NCBI RefSeq assembly: GCF_028823685.1
Contig: NZ_JAPEHZ010000013.1
Span: 1-50,907, forward strand
Source: Tenacibaculum sp. L6
Lineage (GTDB): Bacteria > Bacteroidota > Bacteroidia > Flavobacteriales > Flavobacteriaceae
DNA length: 50,907 nt
Reading direction: 5' to 3'
Part shown: piece after piece, positions 35,095 to 44,955 of the stretch
Layout of the letters: each line of letters starts with the position of its first letter
How positions within the stretch are numbered: position 1 is the first letter of the stretch
Translations under genes and position numbers: made by a program
The notes under the pieces: generated by a model
The model's input: only the letters and a program-made list of their open reading frames with translations
Database searches by the model: none
What the model was told of the DNA's origin: nothing

Positions 35095-36154
35095 TAACGC
35101 AAGCACATCTTTGTGGCAAATAGCCATCCAAAAATTTAAACGTAGTAAAACAGGAATGTTTAGCTTTTGGTTTATTATTTTTTGTGGATTAGTAGCTGTT
35201 TTCTGCTATATTTTAGCTCCAGACAACAGTAACTCCGCTAACCAAATGCATTTAGAAATTCATTCTAAGCCTCCAGGTTTTTCTGTTCAAATGTTGAGCA
35301 TCCCTTCTGAAAGTAAAAGTCAGCAGTCGTGGTTTTCAGTTTTTATGAACGGAAAAGAACAATCGGCAACTGAAATTCCGATACAATCACACTCAGTTAA
35401 AAATAATCAACTAGAAGTAATTAAGTATGCAGATGGTTTGCCAAAGGACTTTCCTGCAGCTTACAAAAAATACATTCAAGAAAAAACATTTTACTTAGGC
35501 ACCGATAAATACGGACGCGATTTATTGAGCAGATTACTAATCGGAGCTAGAATTTCGTTTTTTATCGGTTTTATCGCCGTTTTTATTTCTCTTGTCATCG
35601 GAATTCCTATCGGAGCTATCGCAGGGTATTTTGGCGGAAAAATAGACGATTTTATCATGTGGATTATCAACATTACTTGGTCTATCCCAACACTTTTATT
35701 GGTAATTGCAATCACACTGGCTTTAGGAAAAGGTTTTTGGCAAGTATTTATTGCTGTAGGTTTAACTATGTGGGTAGAAGTTGCACGTGTAGTTAGAGGT
35801 CAAGTAATTACTACTAAACAACAACAATATGTTGAAGCCGCTAAAGCCTTGGGTTTTTCTGATTTTAGAATTATTTTCAAGCATATTTTACCCAATATTT
35901 TAGCACCAATTATTGTAATATCTGCTGCTAATTTTGCTGCCGCTATTTTGATTGAAAGCGGCTTAAGTTTCTTAGGTATCGGAGCACAACCTCCTACTCC
36001 TTCTTGGGGAGCTATGATTAAAAACCACTACAATTACATTATTCTTGGAAAGCCGTATTTAGCTATTATCCCTGGACTAGCAATCATGAGTTTAGTAATG
36101 GCATTTATGCTTATTGGAAACACACTTCGAGATGCTTTAGACGTGAAAGCTTAA
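35087..36154 (+). CDS. OppC/DppC-like ABC transporter permease
   Basis: A 355-residue permease of the peptide/nickel type: first helix at ~23-43, a periplasmic insert of about 90 residues, the motif YLGTDKYGRDLLSRL, five further helices, and the EAA loop EAAKALGFSDFRIIFKHILPN that docks the ATPase. It starts with GTG inside the mscS stop. Its usual partners (OppB-type permease, ATPase, binding protein) are not in this window, so either they lie elsewhere or the protein works differently. The large insert appears common in this phylum. Confidence 0.88.
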   Translation: MNSNASTSLWQIAIQKFKRSKTGMFSFWFIIFCGLVAVFCYILAPDNSNSANQMHLEIHSKPPGFSVQMLSIPSESKSQQSWFSVFMNGKEQSATEIPIQSHSVKNNQLEVIKYADGLPKDFPAAYKKYIQEKTFYLGTDKYGRDLLSRLLIGARISFFIGFIAVFISLVIGIPIGAIAGYFGGKIDDFIMWIINITWSIPTLLLVIAITLALGKGFWQVFIAVGLTMWVEVARVVRGQVITTKQQQYVEAAKALGFSDFRIIFKHILPNILAPIIVISAANFAAAILIESGLSFLGIGAQPPTPSWGAMIKNHYNYIILGKPYLAIIPGLAIMSLVMAFMLIGNTLRDALDVKA

Positions 36155-36171
36155 AAATTTGTACTTTCGCA

Positions 36172-36214
36172 TTCATCAATTATCACAAGGTATCACCATA
36201 AGTTGATTGATGAA
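36172..36214 (+). other. Inverted repeat after the permease gene
   Basis: TTCATCAAT (36172-36180) and ATTGATGAA (36206-36214) form a 9-bp dyad. Between them lie two direct TATCAC motifs. No T tract follows, so this is more likely an operator or RNA stem than a terminator. Confidence 0.35.
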
Positions 36215-36224
36215 AACTATTTAT

Positions 36225-36276
36225 GTATTTCGAGGCAAGCCTCAGGGAATTAACTCTTGGCTATCGCCCTACGATT
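36225..36276 (-). repeat. 52-bp interspersed repeat, copy 2 (inverted relative to copy 1)
   Basis: GTATTTCGAGGCAAGCCTC at one end, then AGGGAATTAA and CTTGGCTATCGCCCT. It is the reverse complement of 31596-31648 with about five differences including one indel. It holds the hairpin GAGGC-AA-GCCTC. It lies 12 bases before the thioesterase start and accounts for a spurious upstream extension of that reading frame. Confidence 0.8.
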
Positions 36277-36288
36277 AAAATTTTAGAT

Positions 36289-36750
36289 ATGAGTTTTAGT
36301 GTACAATTTAAAACACGATGGGCAGATTTTGATGCCAACATACACATGCGTCATACCGCATACAACGATTATGCAGCTGAATTACGTTTACGTTTTTTTA
36401 AGGAGCATACTATTACGGTTCAAGATTTTACAAAAGAAAATGTAGGACCTATTTTATTTGAAGAAAACACCAAGTTTTTAAGAGAAATTCACATGGGAGA
36501 AGATATTACTGTGAACTTAAAAGTTACAGGATTGTCTAGTAAAGGTGAACGTTGGAAAATTCAACATGAAGTTTTTAACGAAGCTGGAAAACTATCTGCT
36601 ATTATTACTGTTTATGGTGCTTGGTTAGACTTAGTGAAACGTAAATTAACAGTACCTCCTGCTAAATTTCAAGAAATTTTTAATGAAGTTGAAAAAACAG
36701 CAGACTTTAAAGAAATCGTATTAAACAAAGAACTTGTTTCAGATAAATAA
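36289..36750 (+). CDS. Acyl-CoA thioesterase (4-hydroxybenzoyl-CoA type, hotdog fold)
   Basis: A 153-residue hotdog-fold thioesterase. The FKTRWADFDANIHMRHTAYNDY segment has the catalytic Asp of the 4HBT family (D-x-x-x-H region), followed by the long central helix and the beta strands. It hydrolyses acyl-CoA thioesters; the chain is unknown. The open frame extends to 36223, but that part is the interspersed repeat, so ATG 36289 is chosen. The next gene overlaps by one base (TAATG). Confidence 0.88.
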   Translation: MSFSVQFKTRWADFDANIHMRHTAYNDYAAELRLRFFKEHTITVQDFTKENVGPILFEENTKFLREIHMGEDITVNLKVTGLSSKGERWKIQHEVFNEAGKLSAIITVYGAWLDLVKRKLTVPPAKFQEIFNEVEKTADFKEIVLNKELVSDK

Positions 36751-37559
36751 TGAGTAATTCCAGGAAAATAAAAGTAGTTGTTACAATTATTGCTTTGCTT
36801 GTTGGCTACTGGTTACAGCAAAAAGAAGAGGTAAGCACCTCATCTCAATTTTCAACCGAAACAACTAAAAGTGAATCAAACAACTTTAATTATTTTCCAA
36901 CTTCTACAACTGGGGCTATTATTAAACATAATGGCTATCAATTATCTTATAGTGAACAACACGAACAAGCTGAATGGGTTGCTTACACTTTAGATAAAAG
37001 TGATATTGTTTACACTAACTATAAACGTCCGTTTTTCATAGAAGATCCTAAAGTAAAAACCAAATCTGCTGATTGGAGAAATTATAAAAAATCTGGTTAC
37101 GACAAAGGGCATTTATGTCCTGCAGGAGATAGACGCGCTTCACAAAAAGCACATGATGAAACCTTTTACACCTCTAATATCTCTCCTCAAAACCATGAAT
37201 TTAACGCTGGTATTTGGAACAAACTAGAACAAAAAACTCGTTATTGGGCTAAAAAATATAACCATTTGTATGTTGTTACTGGGGGAGTTTTAGAACCTAA
37301 CTTGAAAACTATTGGAAAGGAAAACGTAAGCGTTCCCAACTATTTTTACAAAGTTTTATTAGATTATACAGAGCCTGAAGTGAAAGCCATTGCTTTTTTA
37401 GTTCCACATAAAGACAGTAATAAACCTCTTTCTGATTTTGTAGTTTCTATTGATGAATTAGAGCAAAAAACAGGGATTGACTTTTTTCCTGAACTTCCAG
37501 ATGATTTAGAAAATAAACTAGAGGCTTCTGCTAATTATAAAAACTGGAGTTTTAGGTAA
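36750..37559 (+). CDS. DNA/RNA non-specific endonuclease (NUC family), membrane-anchored or secreted
   Basis: A 269-residue beta-beta-alpha-metal nuclease. An N-terminal hydrophobic segment (~7-21) exports or anchors it. The catalytic motif DKGH (Asp118-His121; DRGH in Serratia nuclease) is in SGYDKGHLCPAGD, and the metal-binding Asn152 lies in SPQNHEFNAGIWNKLE. It should degrade extracellular nucleic acids for nutrients. It overlaps the thioesterase stop by one base and is convergent with the AraC pseudogene. Confidence 0.93.
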   Translation: MSNSRKIKVVVTIIALLVGYWLQQKEEVSTSSQFSTETTKSESNNFNYFPTSTTGAIIKHNGYQLSYSEQHEQAEWVAYTLDKSDIVYTNYKRPFFIEDPKVKTKSADWRNYKKSGYDKGHLCPAGDRRASQKAHDETFYTSNISPQNHEFNAGIWNKLEQKTRYWAKKYNHLYVVTGGVLEPNLKTIGKENVSVPNYFYKVLLDYTEPEVKAIAFLVPHKDSNKPLSDFVVSIDELEQKTGIDFFPELPDDLENKLEASANYKNWSFR

Positions 37560-37561
37560 GT

Positions 37562-38523
37562 TTATATGCTTACTTCGCTAGGTAAAATTCCGAAGTGATT
37601 TTTAAACGCTTTTGAAAACTGACTTAAATTAGAATAGCCCATTAAAAAACCTGTTTCAGACACAGAATAGTTACCTTGTTGAAGGGTTTCCATCGCTTTT
37701 TCCATTTTGTTTTTAAGGTGATATTTATACGGTGTTGTTCCTAAAACTTGTTTAAAAAGACGCTTAAACTTAGATAAACTCATTCCTGCAATACCTGAAA
37801 GATCGTTTAACAAAATTTCTTTTTCCGGGTTTGTATCTAACACCTTTCTTACCTTCATTAACTGCTGTAAATCGTTTGGATGTATGTTTTGCTTCCCTTC
37901 TTTTAAAGGTCTGTCTCCAAAACGAATAAATAAGTAATCGACAATTTGTATAATGTTAGAAATTGATGTTAACCTATTATTTTGGTTTAAATCAATTTTC
38001 TTTAATAACTCTTTGAGTTTATAATCTAAATTTTCTCATAAGTATATTGGGCTATTACAACTAAAAAAGCCTCGTAAACTATCATGATCGTCTAATACGT
38101 TTTTAAATAACCACTCTTTAGAAATGAGAATATTGAAAGCTTTTATTCTTTTGTTTTTAGGCAATAACGCTTTTGATGCAGTAGTAGAAGAACTCAATAC
38201 CATATTTACATTTTCAAAACTTTGTTTAAACGTTTTTCCTTCTGCACATCTTATTATTTCTGTGTCTGACAAATAGAAATCAACTAAAAAGAAATCATTT
38301 GTGCTTTTAGGAATTCGAAACAAAACTATATCGTCATGTAAAATATAATCTATTTGCTGCGCCCATAAACCTTCTTGCACTTCTATGTATTTAATCCTTC
38401 CTTCACCTAGTTCTTCCTTAAAAACAAGCTCAGTTCCTTTGATTTCTACAGTTAAGGTTTACCTCATTCTATAAAGAAATCTTTCGGTTTTGTAAGTTGA
38501 TACTCTATTATTATTTCTTTCAT
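37562..38523 (-). pseudogene. AraC-family regulator, broken by an in-frame stop and a frameshift
   Basis: My translation of the minus strand gives an AraC-type regulator in pieces. The DNA-binding domain (37562-37858) is intact, with both helix-turn-helices (LNDLSGIAGMSLSKFKRLFK and SVSETGFLMGYSNLSQFSKAF). The same frame continues upstream through NLDYKLKELLKKID and beyond without a break to a single TGA at 38036-38038, then through the sensor domain to about 38460. Further up, the apparent original start (ATG 38523, MKEIIIEYQLTKPKDF) is in another frame and runs into TGA at about 38466, so bases have been lost or gained there. The gene is therefore doubly inactivated, though a fragment of sensor or DNA-binding domain could still be made. 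Confidence 0.88.
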
Positions 38524-38587
38524 TTACTTAATGGCCATCTAAAACATCAAAAATAATTATTTTTAAAATATCATTTTTACCCAAAAA

Positions 38588-38626
38588 AAGAAGTGCCATA
38601 AGTTTTAAAACTCCATGACACTTCTT
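38588..38626 (-). terminator. Terminator of the efflux operon
   Basis: A long, slightly bulged hairpin: AAGAAGTG at one end pairs with CACTTCTT at the other, CAT pairs with ATG, AGTTTT pairs with AAAACT. On the minus strand it runs into seven T residues. It follows the TetR stop. Confidence 0.8.
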
Positions 38627-38647
38627 AAAAACCACAAACTTATATCC

Positions 38648-39220
38648 CTATTTAGTGGTAGGTTTTAAAGAGTTTAAATTATTAACAATCATATATTCTA
38701 ATAATACTTCTTTTGGATAATTGTCAAACAAATTATCGGCATCAAACAAACGACGTTCTAAATCACTTAAATATAGCTTACTAAATAACTCAAGGTCTAC
38801 ATCTGGTCTTATTTCTCCATTCACTTTAGCTTCTTCAAGTAACCTCATTATATCTGTAGAAACTACATCTACAGTAATTTCTTTATATGCATCGTAGGCA
38901 TTAGGATAATACTTTCTTAATCCGAAAAGAAACGACGGTTTAAATTTTACTACGTATTTAAAAATTACTTCGTAAATCGCTATTACTTTATTTAAAGCTG
39001 ATTCATTAGAGTTAAGGATAGGTTCTACATCAATTTTAAATTCATTTATTAGCGCTCTGATACTTTCTATAATCAATTCTTCTTTGGATGAAAAACAAGT
39101 ATAGATTGTCTTTTTGGATATTCCGAGTAACTCGGCTATTTCATCCATTGTAGTATGTTTACTACCAAAAGCTATAAATTTTTCTTTAGCTACATCGATT
39201 AGTTTTTTCCTATTACTCAT
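38648..39220 (-). CDS. TetR-family transcriptional regulator
   Basis: A 190-residue regulator: N-terminal helix-turn-helix (about 20-50, TTMDEIAELLGISKKTIYTCFSSKEEL) and a helical ligand-binding domain. It is the last gene of the RND efflux operon, 13 bases after the outer-membrane factor, and is the likely repressor of that operon. It appears intact although the pump is broken. Confidence 0.93.
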   Translation of the reverse strand: MSNRKKLIDVAKEKFIAFGSKHTTMDEIAELLGISKKTIYTCFSSKEELIIESIRALINEFKIDVEPILNSNESALNKVIAIYEVIFKYVVKFKPSFLFGLRKYYPNAYDAYKEITVDVVSTDIMRLLEEAKVNGEIRPDVDLELFSKLYLSDLERRLFDADNLFDNYPKEVLLEYMIVNNLNSLKPTTK

Positions 39221-39233
39221 AATAAAAACGATC

Positions 39234-40649
39234 TTACTTCCAACCGCCTCCTAACGCTTCGTATAAATTTACAACGCTTAACAACTGATTTAATTTGTTA
39301 TTGATAACATTTAACTCAGCATTCAATGCACTTTCTCTCGCTGTTAATAAATCTAAATAGTTTGCATATCCGTTTTTCAATAATTCTTCAGAATTTACTT
39401 CTGCTCTACGCAATGCTTCAACTTCATTTTTTCTATACTCGAACTTTTCTGTTTCTGCGTTATAATCGAAAAGTGCATTAGAAACCTCGTTACCTGCTGT
39501 TAACAATGTTTTCTTAAAGTTTAACAATGCTTGTTCTTGTTGTGCTTTTGCTACTTCGTGTTGCGTTCTAATTTTTCTTTGATTGAAAATTGGCTGAGTT
39601 AATCCGCCTACAATATTAGCAAACAACGAATTTGCACTTATCAACTCATCTAACTCTAAACTTTGGAAACCACCATTTGCAGTTACGGTTAACGACGGAT
39701 AAAAGTTACTTTTTGCCACATTCGTCATTTCAAAAGCATTGATTAAGCCATATTCGGCAGCCATCACATCTGGTCGGTTGCTTAATAATGTAGCCGGTAC
39801 TCCAAGGTTAATAGCCGCATTAAGCTCTTGCTGATCTAACTTACTTCTTTCAATAACTACAGAGGTTCTACCTAATAATAAATTTAACGTATTTTCTGTT
39901 TTGAAAATTGCAGCTTCTAAATCAACTTTTAAAGCTTTTGCTTTATTGTACTGAGCTATATTCTGATCTACAGCAACCTGTGTTACTTGTCCAGCATTTT
40001 TCAGTTCTTTAATGGTACTTACACTACTCTCTCTAGTTTCAATAGTTTGTTCAGTAATTTCTAACTGCGCATCTAATGCTACTAACTGATAATATGTAGA
40101 TGCTATAGCTGAAACCAACTTGGTTTTAACTGCTTGGTGAGCTGCTACACTTTGTAAATAACCAGCTTTTCCTGCTCTTTTGTTACTGCGTATTTTTCCC
40201 CAGATATCTGCTTCCCAAGAAAGATTAGCTGCTAAACTAAACTGATCAAAATGATCGACATCTAAACCTGAAGCTTCTATTTGTCTTCCTGTCTGACTCC
40301 CTTTTGAAAAATAATTTCGAGATACAGATCCATCAGCACTTAAAGTAGGCAAATACCCTGCTTTACCTTGCTTCATATAAGCTTCTGCAGCAGCCATTTG
40401 TTGTATGGCTACACGAATATCAAGGTTATTTTGTAAACCTTCATCAATGTATTGCTTTAAATGAGCATCTACAAACATATCTCTCCAAGACACATCTGCC
40501 ATTGAAAGACTATCTTGTGGTAAATTATCGGTACGATACAAGTGTTCTGTTTCTTTTAGCTCAGGACGTGCATAATCTTTTGCAACAAAACAACTTTGTA
40601 AGGTTGTAGCCATTACGACTACAACCAAGGTTTTATTTATAAACTTCAT
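39234..40649 (-). CDS. Outer-membrane efflux factor (NodT/TolC family lipoprotein)
   Basis: A 471-residue outer-membrane channel for tripartite efflux. It has a lipoprotein signal peptide with lipobox LQSC (Cys20), and two repeats of the OEP fold with long coiled-coil helices (about 185-260 and 390-460). It forms a trimeric exit duct in complex with the adaptor at 43818 and the pump at 40652. The start lies 2 bases after the pump stop. The gene is intact. Confidence 0.94.
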   Translation of the reverse strand: MKFINKTLVVVVMATTLQSCFVAKDYARPELKETEHLYRTDNLPQDSLSMADVSWRDMFVDAHLKQYIDEGLQNNLDIRVAIQQMAAAEAYMKQGKAGYLPTLSADGSVSRNYFSKGSQTGRQIEASGLDVDHFDQFSLAANLSWEADIWGKIRSNKRAGKAGYLQSVAAHQAVKTKLVSAIASTYYQLVALDAQLEITEQTIETRESSVSTIKELKNAGQVTQVAVDQNIAQYNKAKALKVDLEAAIFKTENTLNLLLGRTSVVIERSKLDQQELNAAINLGVPATLLSNRPDVMAAEYGLINAFEMTNVAKSNFYPSLTVTANGGFQSLELDELISANSLFANIVGGLTQPIFNQRKIRTQHEVAKAQQEQALLNFKKTLLTAGNEVSNALFDYNAETEKFEYRKNEVEALRRAEVNSEELLKNGYANYLDLLTARESALNAELNVINNKLNQLLSVVNLYEALGGGWK

Positions 40650-40651
40650 AA

Positions 40652-43600
40652 TTAATCTTCTTTAGTTTCAATAACAGCTGGTTTACTTGATACTTTTTCT
40701 TGCAACCATTGGAAAAGGATGAATAAAATAGGAATTACAAATACTCCTAAAATTGTTCCAATTAACATTCCTCCTGCTGCACCCGTTCCGATAGAGTTGT
40801 TTCCTTCTGCTCCCACTCCTTTTGCTAATACTAATGGCATTAACCCTAAGATAAACGCAAATGAGGTCATTAAAATCGGACGTAAACGTGCTTTTGCTCC
40901 ATGAATAGCTGCATCTACTATACTTTCTCCATGTCTTCTTCGCTGTACTGCGAATTCTACAATCAGAATTGCATTTTTTGCCAAGAGTCCTACCAGCATA
41001 ATCAATGCAATTTGGAAATAGATGTTGTTTTCTAAGCCCATTACTTTTGTTGAGAAAAATGCTCCGAATACACCTAAAGGTAACGAGAAAATTACTGCTA
41101 ATGGTAAAATGTAACTTTCGTATTGTGCTGCTAATAAAAAGTAAACGAAAACGATAACTAATAAGAAAATCACTACTGTTTGGTTACCTGCACTCACCTC
41201 TTCACGAGATAAACCAGAGTAAGCAACTTCATAATTACTTGGTAAGTTTTTAATTTCTTCATTTACAACAGCAATCGCATCACCTGTACTATATCCTGGG
41301 TTTGCTGCTCCGTTAATTTTTGTTGAGTTATATAAGTTAAAACGTGTTACCGATTGTGGACCATACACTTTTTTTAATTTTACAAACTGTGTAATTGGAG
41401 CCATTTCTCCACTACCTGTTTTTATATATAATTCATTTAATGAATTTGCATCGCTACGATCTTCAGGCAATGCCTGAACATACACACGGTATTGTTTACC
41501 AAACCTTGCAAAATCTGCTGCATAAACTCCTCCAATATATCCTTGTAAGGTTGAGAAAATACTACTTATCGAAACTCCGTATTTTTTCGCCAACGGCACA
41601 TCAATATCTAATTCGTATTGAGGATATTTTGTATTGAATGATGATTGACCGTACTGAATTTCTGGATGCTTCATCAAGTTACCAATAAACTGTTGCGTTG
41701 TTTTATCTAAATCTTCAAAGCTTCCTCCTGATTTATCTAACAAGTTTACTTCAAAACCTCCTGAAAGACCAAATCCTGGAATACTTGGTGGCGCGAAGAA
41801 AATGATATTGGCATCAGGAATTGTAGCTGCGACACCAAACAATTTACCAATAATAGCATTTGCTGATTGATCGTCTGCCTCACGTTTATCCCAATCTTCT
41901 AACTTCACAAATCCTAAACCGTAGTTGGTTCCTGCTCCACTAATTAAACTTCTACCATTAATTACAGTTACTCCTCTAACACCAGGAATTTGTTTTGCTT
42001 TCTTATATAACTCTTGTGTAACCACGTTTGTTCTATCCATAGAAGAACCTGCTGGTAACTCTACGTTCATAAAAATAATACCACGGTCTTCACTAGGAAC
42101 AAATCCTGTTGGGGTTGTATTAGCTGCCCACCAAATTCCTACTCCTGAAAGAACTAACATTAATCCTGTTATCCATTTATTTTTGTATAAGAAGGCTAAT
42201 GATTTTCCGTAACGTTCGGTAGTAGCATTGAATCCTGCGTTGAATCTATCATAAAACTTTTGTAAAAAACTTTTGTTTTCATCTTCATGATCATCGTGTC
42301 CTTTTAAGAATAAAGCACAAAGTGCTGGACTTAATGTTAATGCGTTTACTGCTGAAATTAAAATTGCCACAATAAGTGTAATACCAAACTGCTCGTAGAA
42401 TACTCCTGTTGGTCCTTGAATAAACGTTACAGGAATAAATACCGCAGCCATTACTAAAGTAATCGAAATAATTGCTCCTGAAATTTCATGCATCGCATCT
42501 AATGTTGCTGCTTTTGCATCTGTAGCTCCTTCATCTATCTTAGCATGCACCGCTTCAACAACTACAATTGCATCATCTACCACAATACCAATTGCTAATA
42601 CTAATGCGAATAATGTTAACAGGTTAATCGAATACCCGAATAAGTTTAAGAAAAAGAACGTACCTACAATTGCTACTGGCACTGCAATTGCTGGAATTAA
42701 CGTTGAACGGAAATCTTGTAAGAAAATAAATACTACTAAAAACACTAATAGGAAAGCTTCTATTAACGTATTTCTTACCTTGTTCATCGAAGCTGTTAAG
42801 AAGTTATTCGTATCGTAGTTAATCTCGTATTTGATTCCCTCTGGAAAATCTTGAGACAAACGACTTAACTCTGATTTGATGTTCTCAATAATTTCTTGTG
42901 CGTTAGATCCTGCAGTTTGATAAACTCCCATGTTAACACTAGGATATCCTTCAGTAAAACCATACGAATCGTACCCTTGAGAATCTAATTCAATCTTAGC
43001 AACATCTTTTAATCGTAAATACTCTCCGTTATCTAATGCTTTTATAATGATATTCTCGTACTGATCTTCCGTTTTAAAACGTCCGCTATACTTAATGTTA
43101 TACGAAAATGCTTGTCCGTCGTTTTGCCCTAATGAGCCTGCAGAAGCCTCTAAACTTTGCTCTCTTAAAGCTGCTGTTACTTCTGTTGGAACTAAATTAT
43201 ACGCCGCTAACTTCTCTGGTTTTAACCATATACGCATTGCGTAATCTTGATTAGAGAATACGTTTACATTACCTACCCCATTTACCCTTTGAAGTGCTGG
43301 TATAACGTTAATTTTTAAATAGTTTTGAACAAAAGTTGCGTTATATTGTTATAATTTTCGTTTTCAGAATATACTGACAAGAACATTAACGCCGATGTTT
43401 GTTGCTTTTGCGTTGTTACCCCTGTTTGAATTACCTCTTGTGGTAATAAAGGGTTAGCTCTAGCAACACGGTTTTGTACGTTTACCGCCGCAATATCCGG
43501 ATCTGTTTTTTGATCAAAATATACAGTAATGTTTGCTGTACCATTATTGGATGCAGAAGAAGTCATATAAGTCATTCCTTCTACCCCATTAATTTGTTCT

Positions 43601-43797
43601 TCTATGGGAATGATAACACTTTCTAAAATGGTTTCAGCACTCGCACCAGGATAAACTGCGTTTACCTGAATGGTCGGAGGTGCAATATCTGGATATTGTT
43701 CAACAGGTAAAGTTGTGTACCCTAAAACACCCAGAATAACTATGATAATTGAAATAACGGTAGATAGTACCGGTCTTTCTATAAATGTTTTTAACAT
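40652..43797 (-). pseudogene. RND multidrug efflux pump (HAE1/AcrB family), frameshifted by an 8-bp duplication
   Basis: Two open frames together make one pump: 43315-43797 codes for the first ~155 residues (MLKTFIERPVLSTVISI onward), and 40652-43237 for the rest. My translation joins them: after SENENYN the sequence has an 8-base tandem duplication (period-8 repeat GTTATA at 43340-43345 and 43348-43353 on the plus strand). Removing 8 bases restores NATFVQNYLKINVIPALQR in the second frame. The length without them is 3138 bases, 1045 residues, normal for AcrB. No other defect is seen: proton-relay helix 4 (GIVVDDAIVVVEA) and the pore domain are intact. The lesion should abolish the full-length pump. 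Confidence 0.93.
43340..43353 (-). repeat. 8-bp tandem duplication that disrupts the RND pump
   Basis: GTTATATT followed by GTTATA on the plus strand, a period-8 repeat. The second copy shifts the reading frame. It could be lost again by slippage or recombination, restoring the pump. Confidence 0.85.
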
Positions 43798-43817
43798 AAT
43801 TTTACTGATCTAAAATA

Positions 43818-44945
43818 TTATTGAAATAGGGGTTTAATAGGCTTTACAATACTATCGAAAGCTACCTTTTGTGGTTCAACAGGCATTCCGTTTCTTAACT
43901 TACCAATACCTTTAACTACAATTAAATCATCCTTTTTTATACCTGACCCAACAACATATAGCATGTCGTTTTTATCTTTAACAGTAATTAAAGTCGAGTT
44001 TGCTGTGTTGTTTTCTCCAATGCTATACACATACGTTTGTCCTTGTTGCTCATAAGTAGCTGATTGCGGAACTACTAAAGCTTTTTCATATAACTTAGGA
44101 ATTTTAATTGTACCACTATTTCCGTTAGTTAACAACCTGTTAGGGTTATCAAAAACTGCTCTAAAGCTTACAGTACCTGTTTTCGCATCAATTTGACCTG
44201 TAACAGTTTCAATCGTTCCTTTTTCTTCATAGGCTTGTCCGTTCGCTAAAACCAACTCAACCTTAGGAAAATTCTTAATTTTCTCTTGAAGTGTTTTACC
44301 TTCTGTTTGCTGAAGAAAATTTAAGTATTCTGTTTCATTCATAGAAAAGTAAGCAAACACTTTTTTAATGCTCGCCACGGTAGTTAACGGCTTTGCATTT
44401 GTAGCACTTACAAGTGAACCTTCTCTGTAAGGAATTGCTCCTACATAACCATCTACAGAACTTCTTACTGTAGCATAACCAATATTTGCCACAACACTAT
44501 TATACGCACTTTTAGCTTGCGCTAATTTTGCTTTTGCTGTTTCTAACTGAACTGGACTTATAATGTTTTTTTCTACCAAAGGCTTTAGTTTTTCTACCTC
44601 AACCTGAGCTGCGTTAACATTTGCTTTTGCTGCTCCTGCATCTTGACTTAACGATTGCGTTTCTAGTTTGAATAAAGCTTGACCTTTTCTAACTTTTTGA
44701 CCTTCATCTACCAACACTTTTTGGATATAACCAGAAACTTTTGCTCGTACTTCACTATTAACAGTACCTTCAATAGTTGTTGGATAACTTGTGTATGCTG
44801 TAACATTTTTTTGAGGAACAGCTATTACAGCTAAAGGTAACGCCCTTTGCTGATTAGGAGCTTGTTGTTGCTCTTTTTTACAACTAGTAAAAGACAGTGC
44901 AACAATACCAAGCATGGTAATACCGTATATTCTTGTTTTTCTCAT
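43818..44945 (-). CDS. RND efflux periplasmic adaptor (HlyD/MFP family)
   Basis: A 375-residue adaptor protein with a lipoprotein signal peptide (lipobox SFTSC, Cys22), a barrel-sandwich hybrid split around an alpha-hairpin of about 75 residues (100-175), a beta-barrel and a membrane-proximal domain. It links the inner-membrane pump to the outer-membrane factor. It lies 10 bases after the GbsR-type regulator and 20 before the pump. The gene is intact. Confidence 0.93.
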   Translation of the reverse strand: MRKTRIYGITMLGIVALSFTSCKKEQQQAPNQQRALPLAVIAVPQKNVTAYTSYPTTIEGTVNSEVRAKVSGYIQKVLVDEGQKVRKGQALFKLETQSLSQDAGAAKANVNAAQVEVEKLKPLVEKNIISPVQLETAKAKLAQAKSAYNSVVANIGYATVRSSVDGYVGAIPYREGSLVSATNAKPLTTVASIKKVFAYFSMNETEYLNFLQQTEGKTLQEKIKNFPKVELVLANGQAYEEKGTIETVTGQIDAKTGTVSFRAVFDNPNRLLTNGNSGTIKIPKLYEKALVVPQSATYEQQGQTYVYSIGENNTANSTLITVKDKNDMLYVVGSGIKKDDLIVVKGIGKLRNGMPVEPQKVAFDSIVKPIKPLFQ

Positions 44946-44955
44946 TTTTTTATAA

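Noticed and set aside
36223..36288. Upstream extension of the thioesterase
   Set aside because: These codons are the 52-bp interspersed repeat; the family start is at 36289.
43315..43353. Programmed frameshift in the RND pump
   Set aside because: There is no slippery heptamer at the site, and an exact 8-bp duplication explains the break; pumps of this family are not known to use frameshifting.
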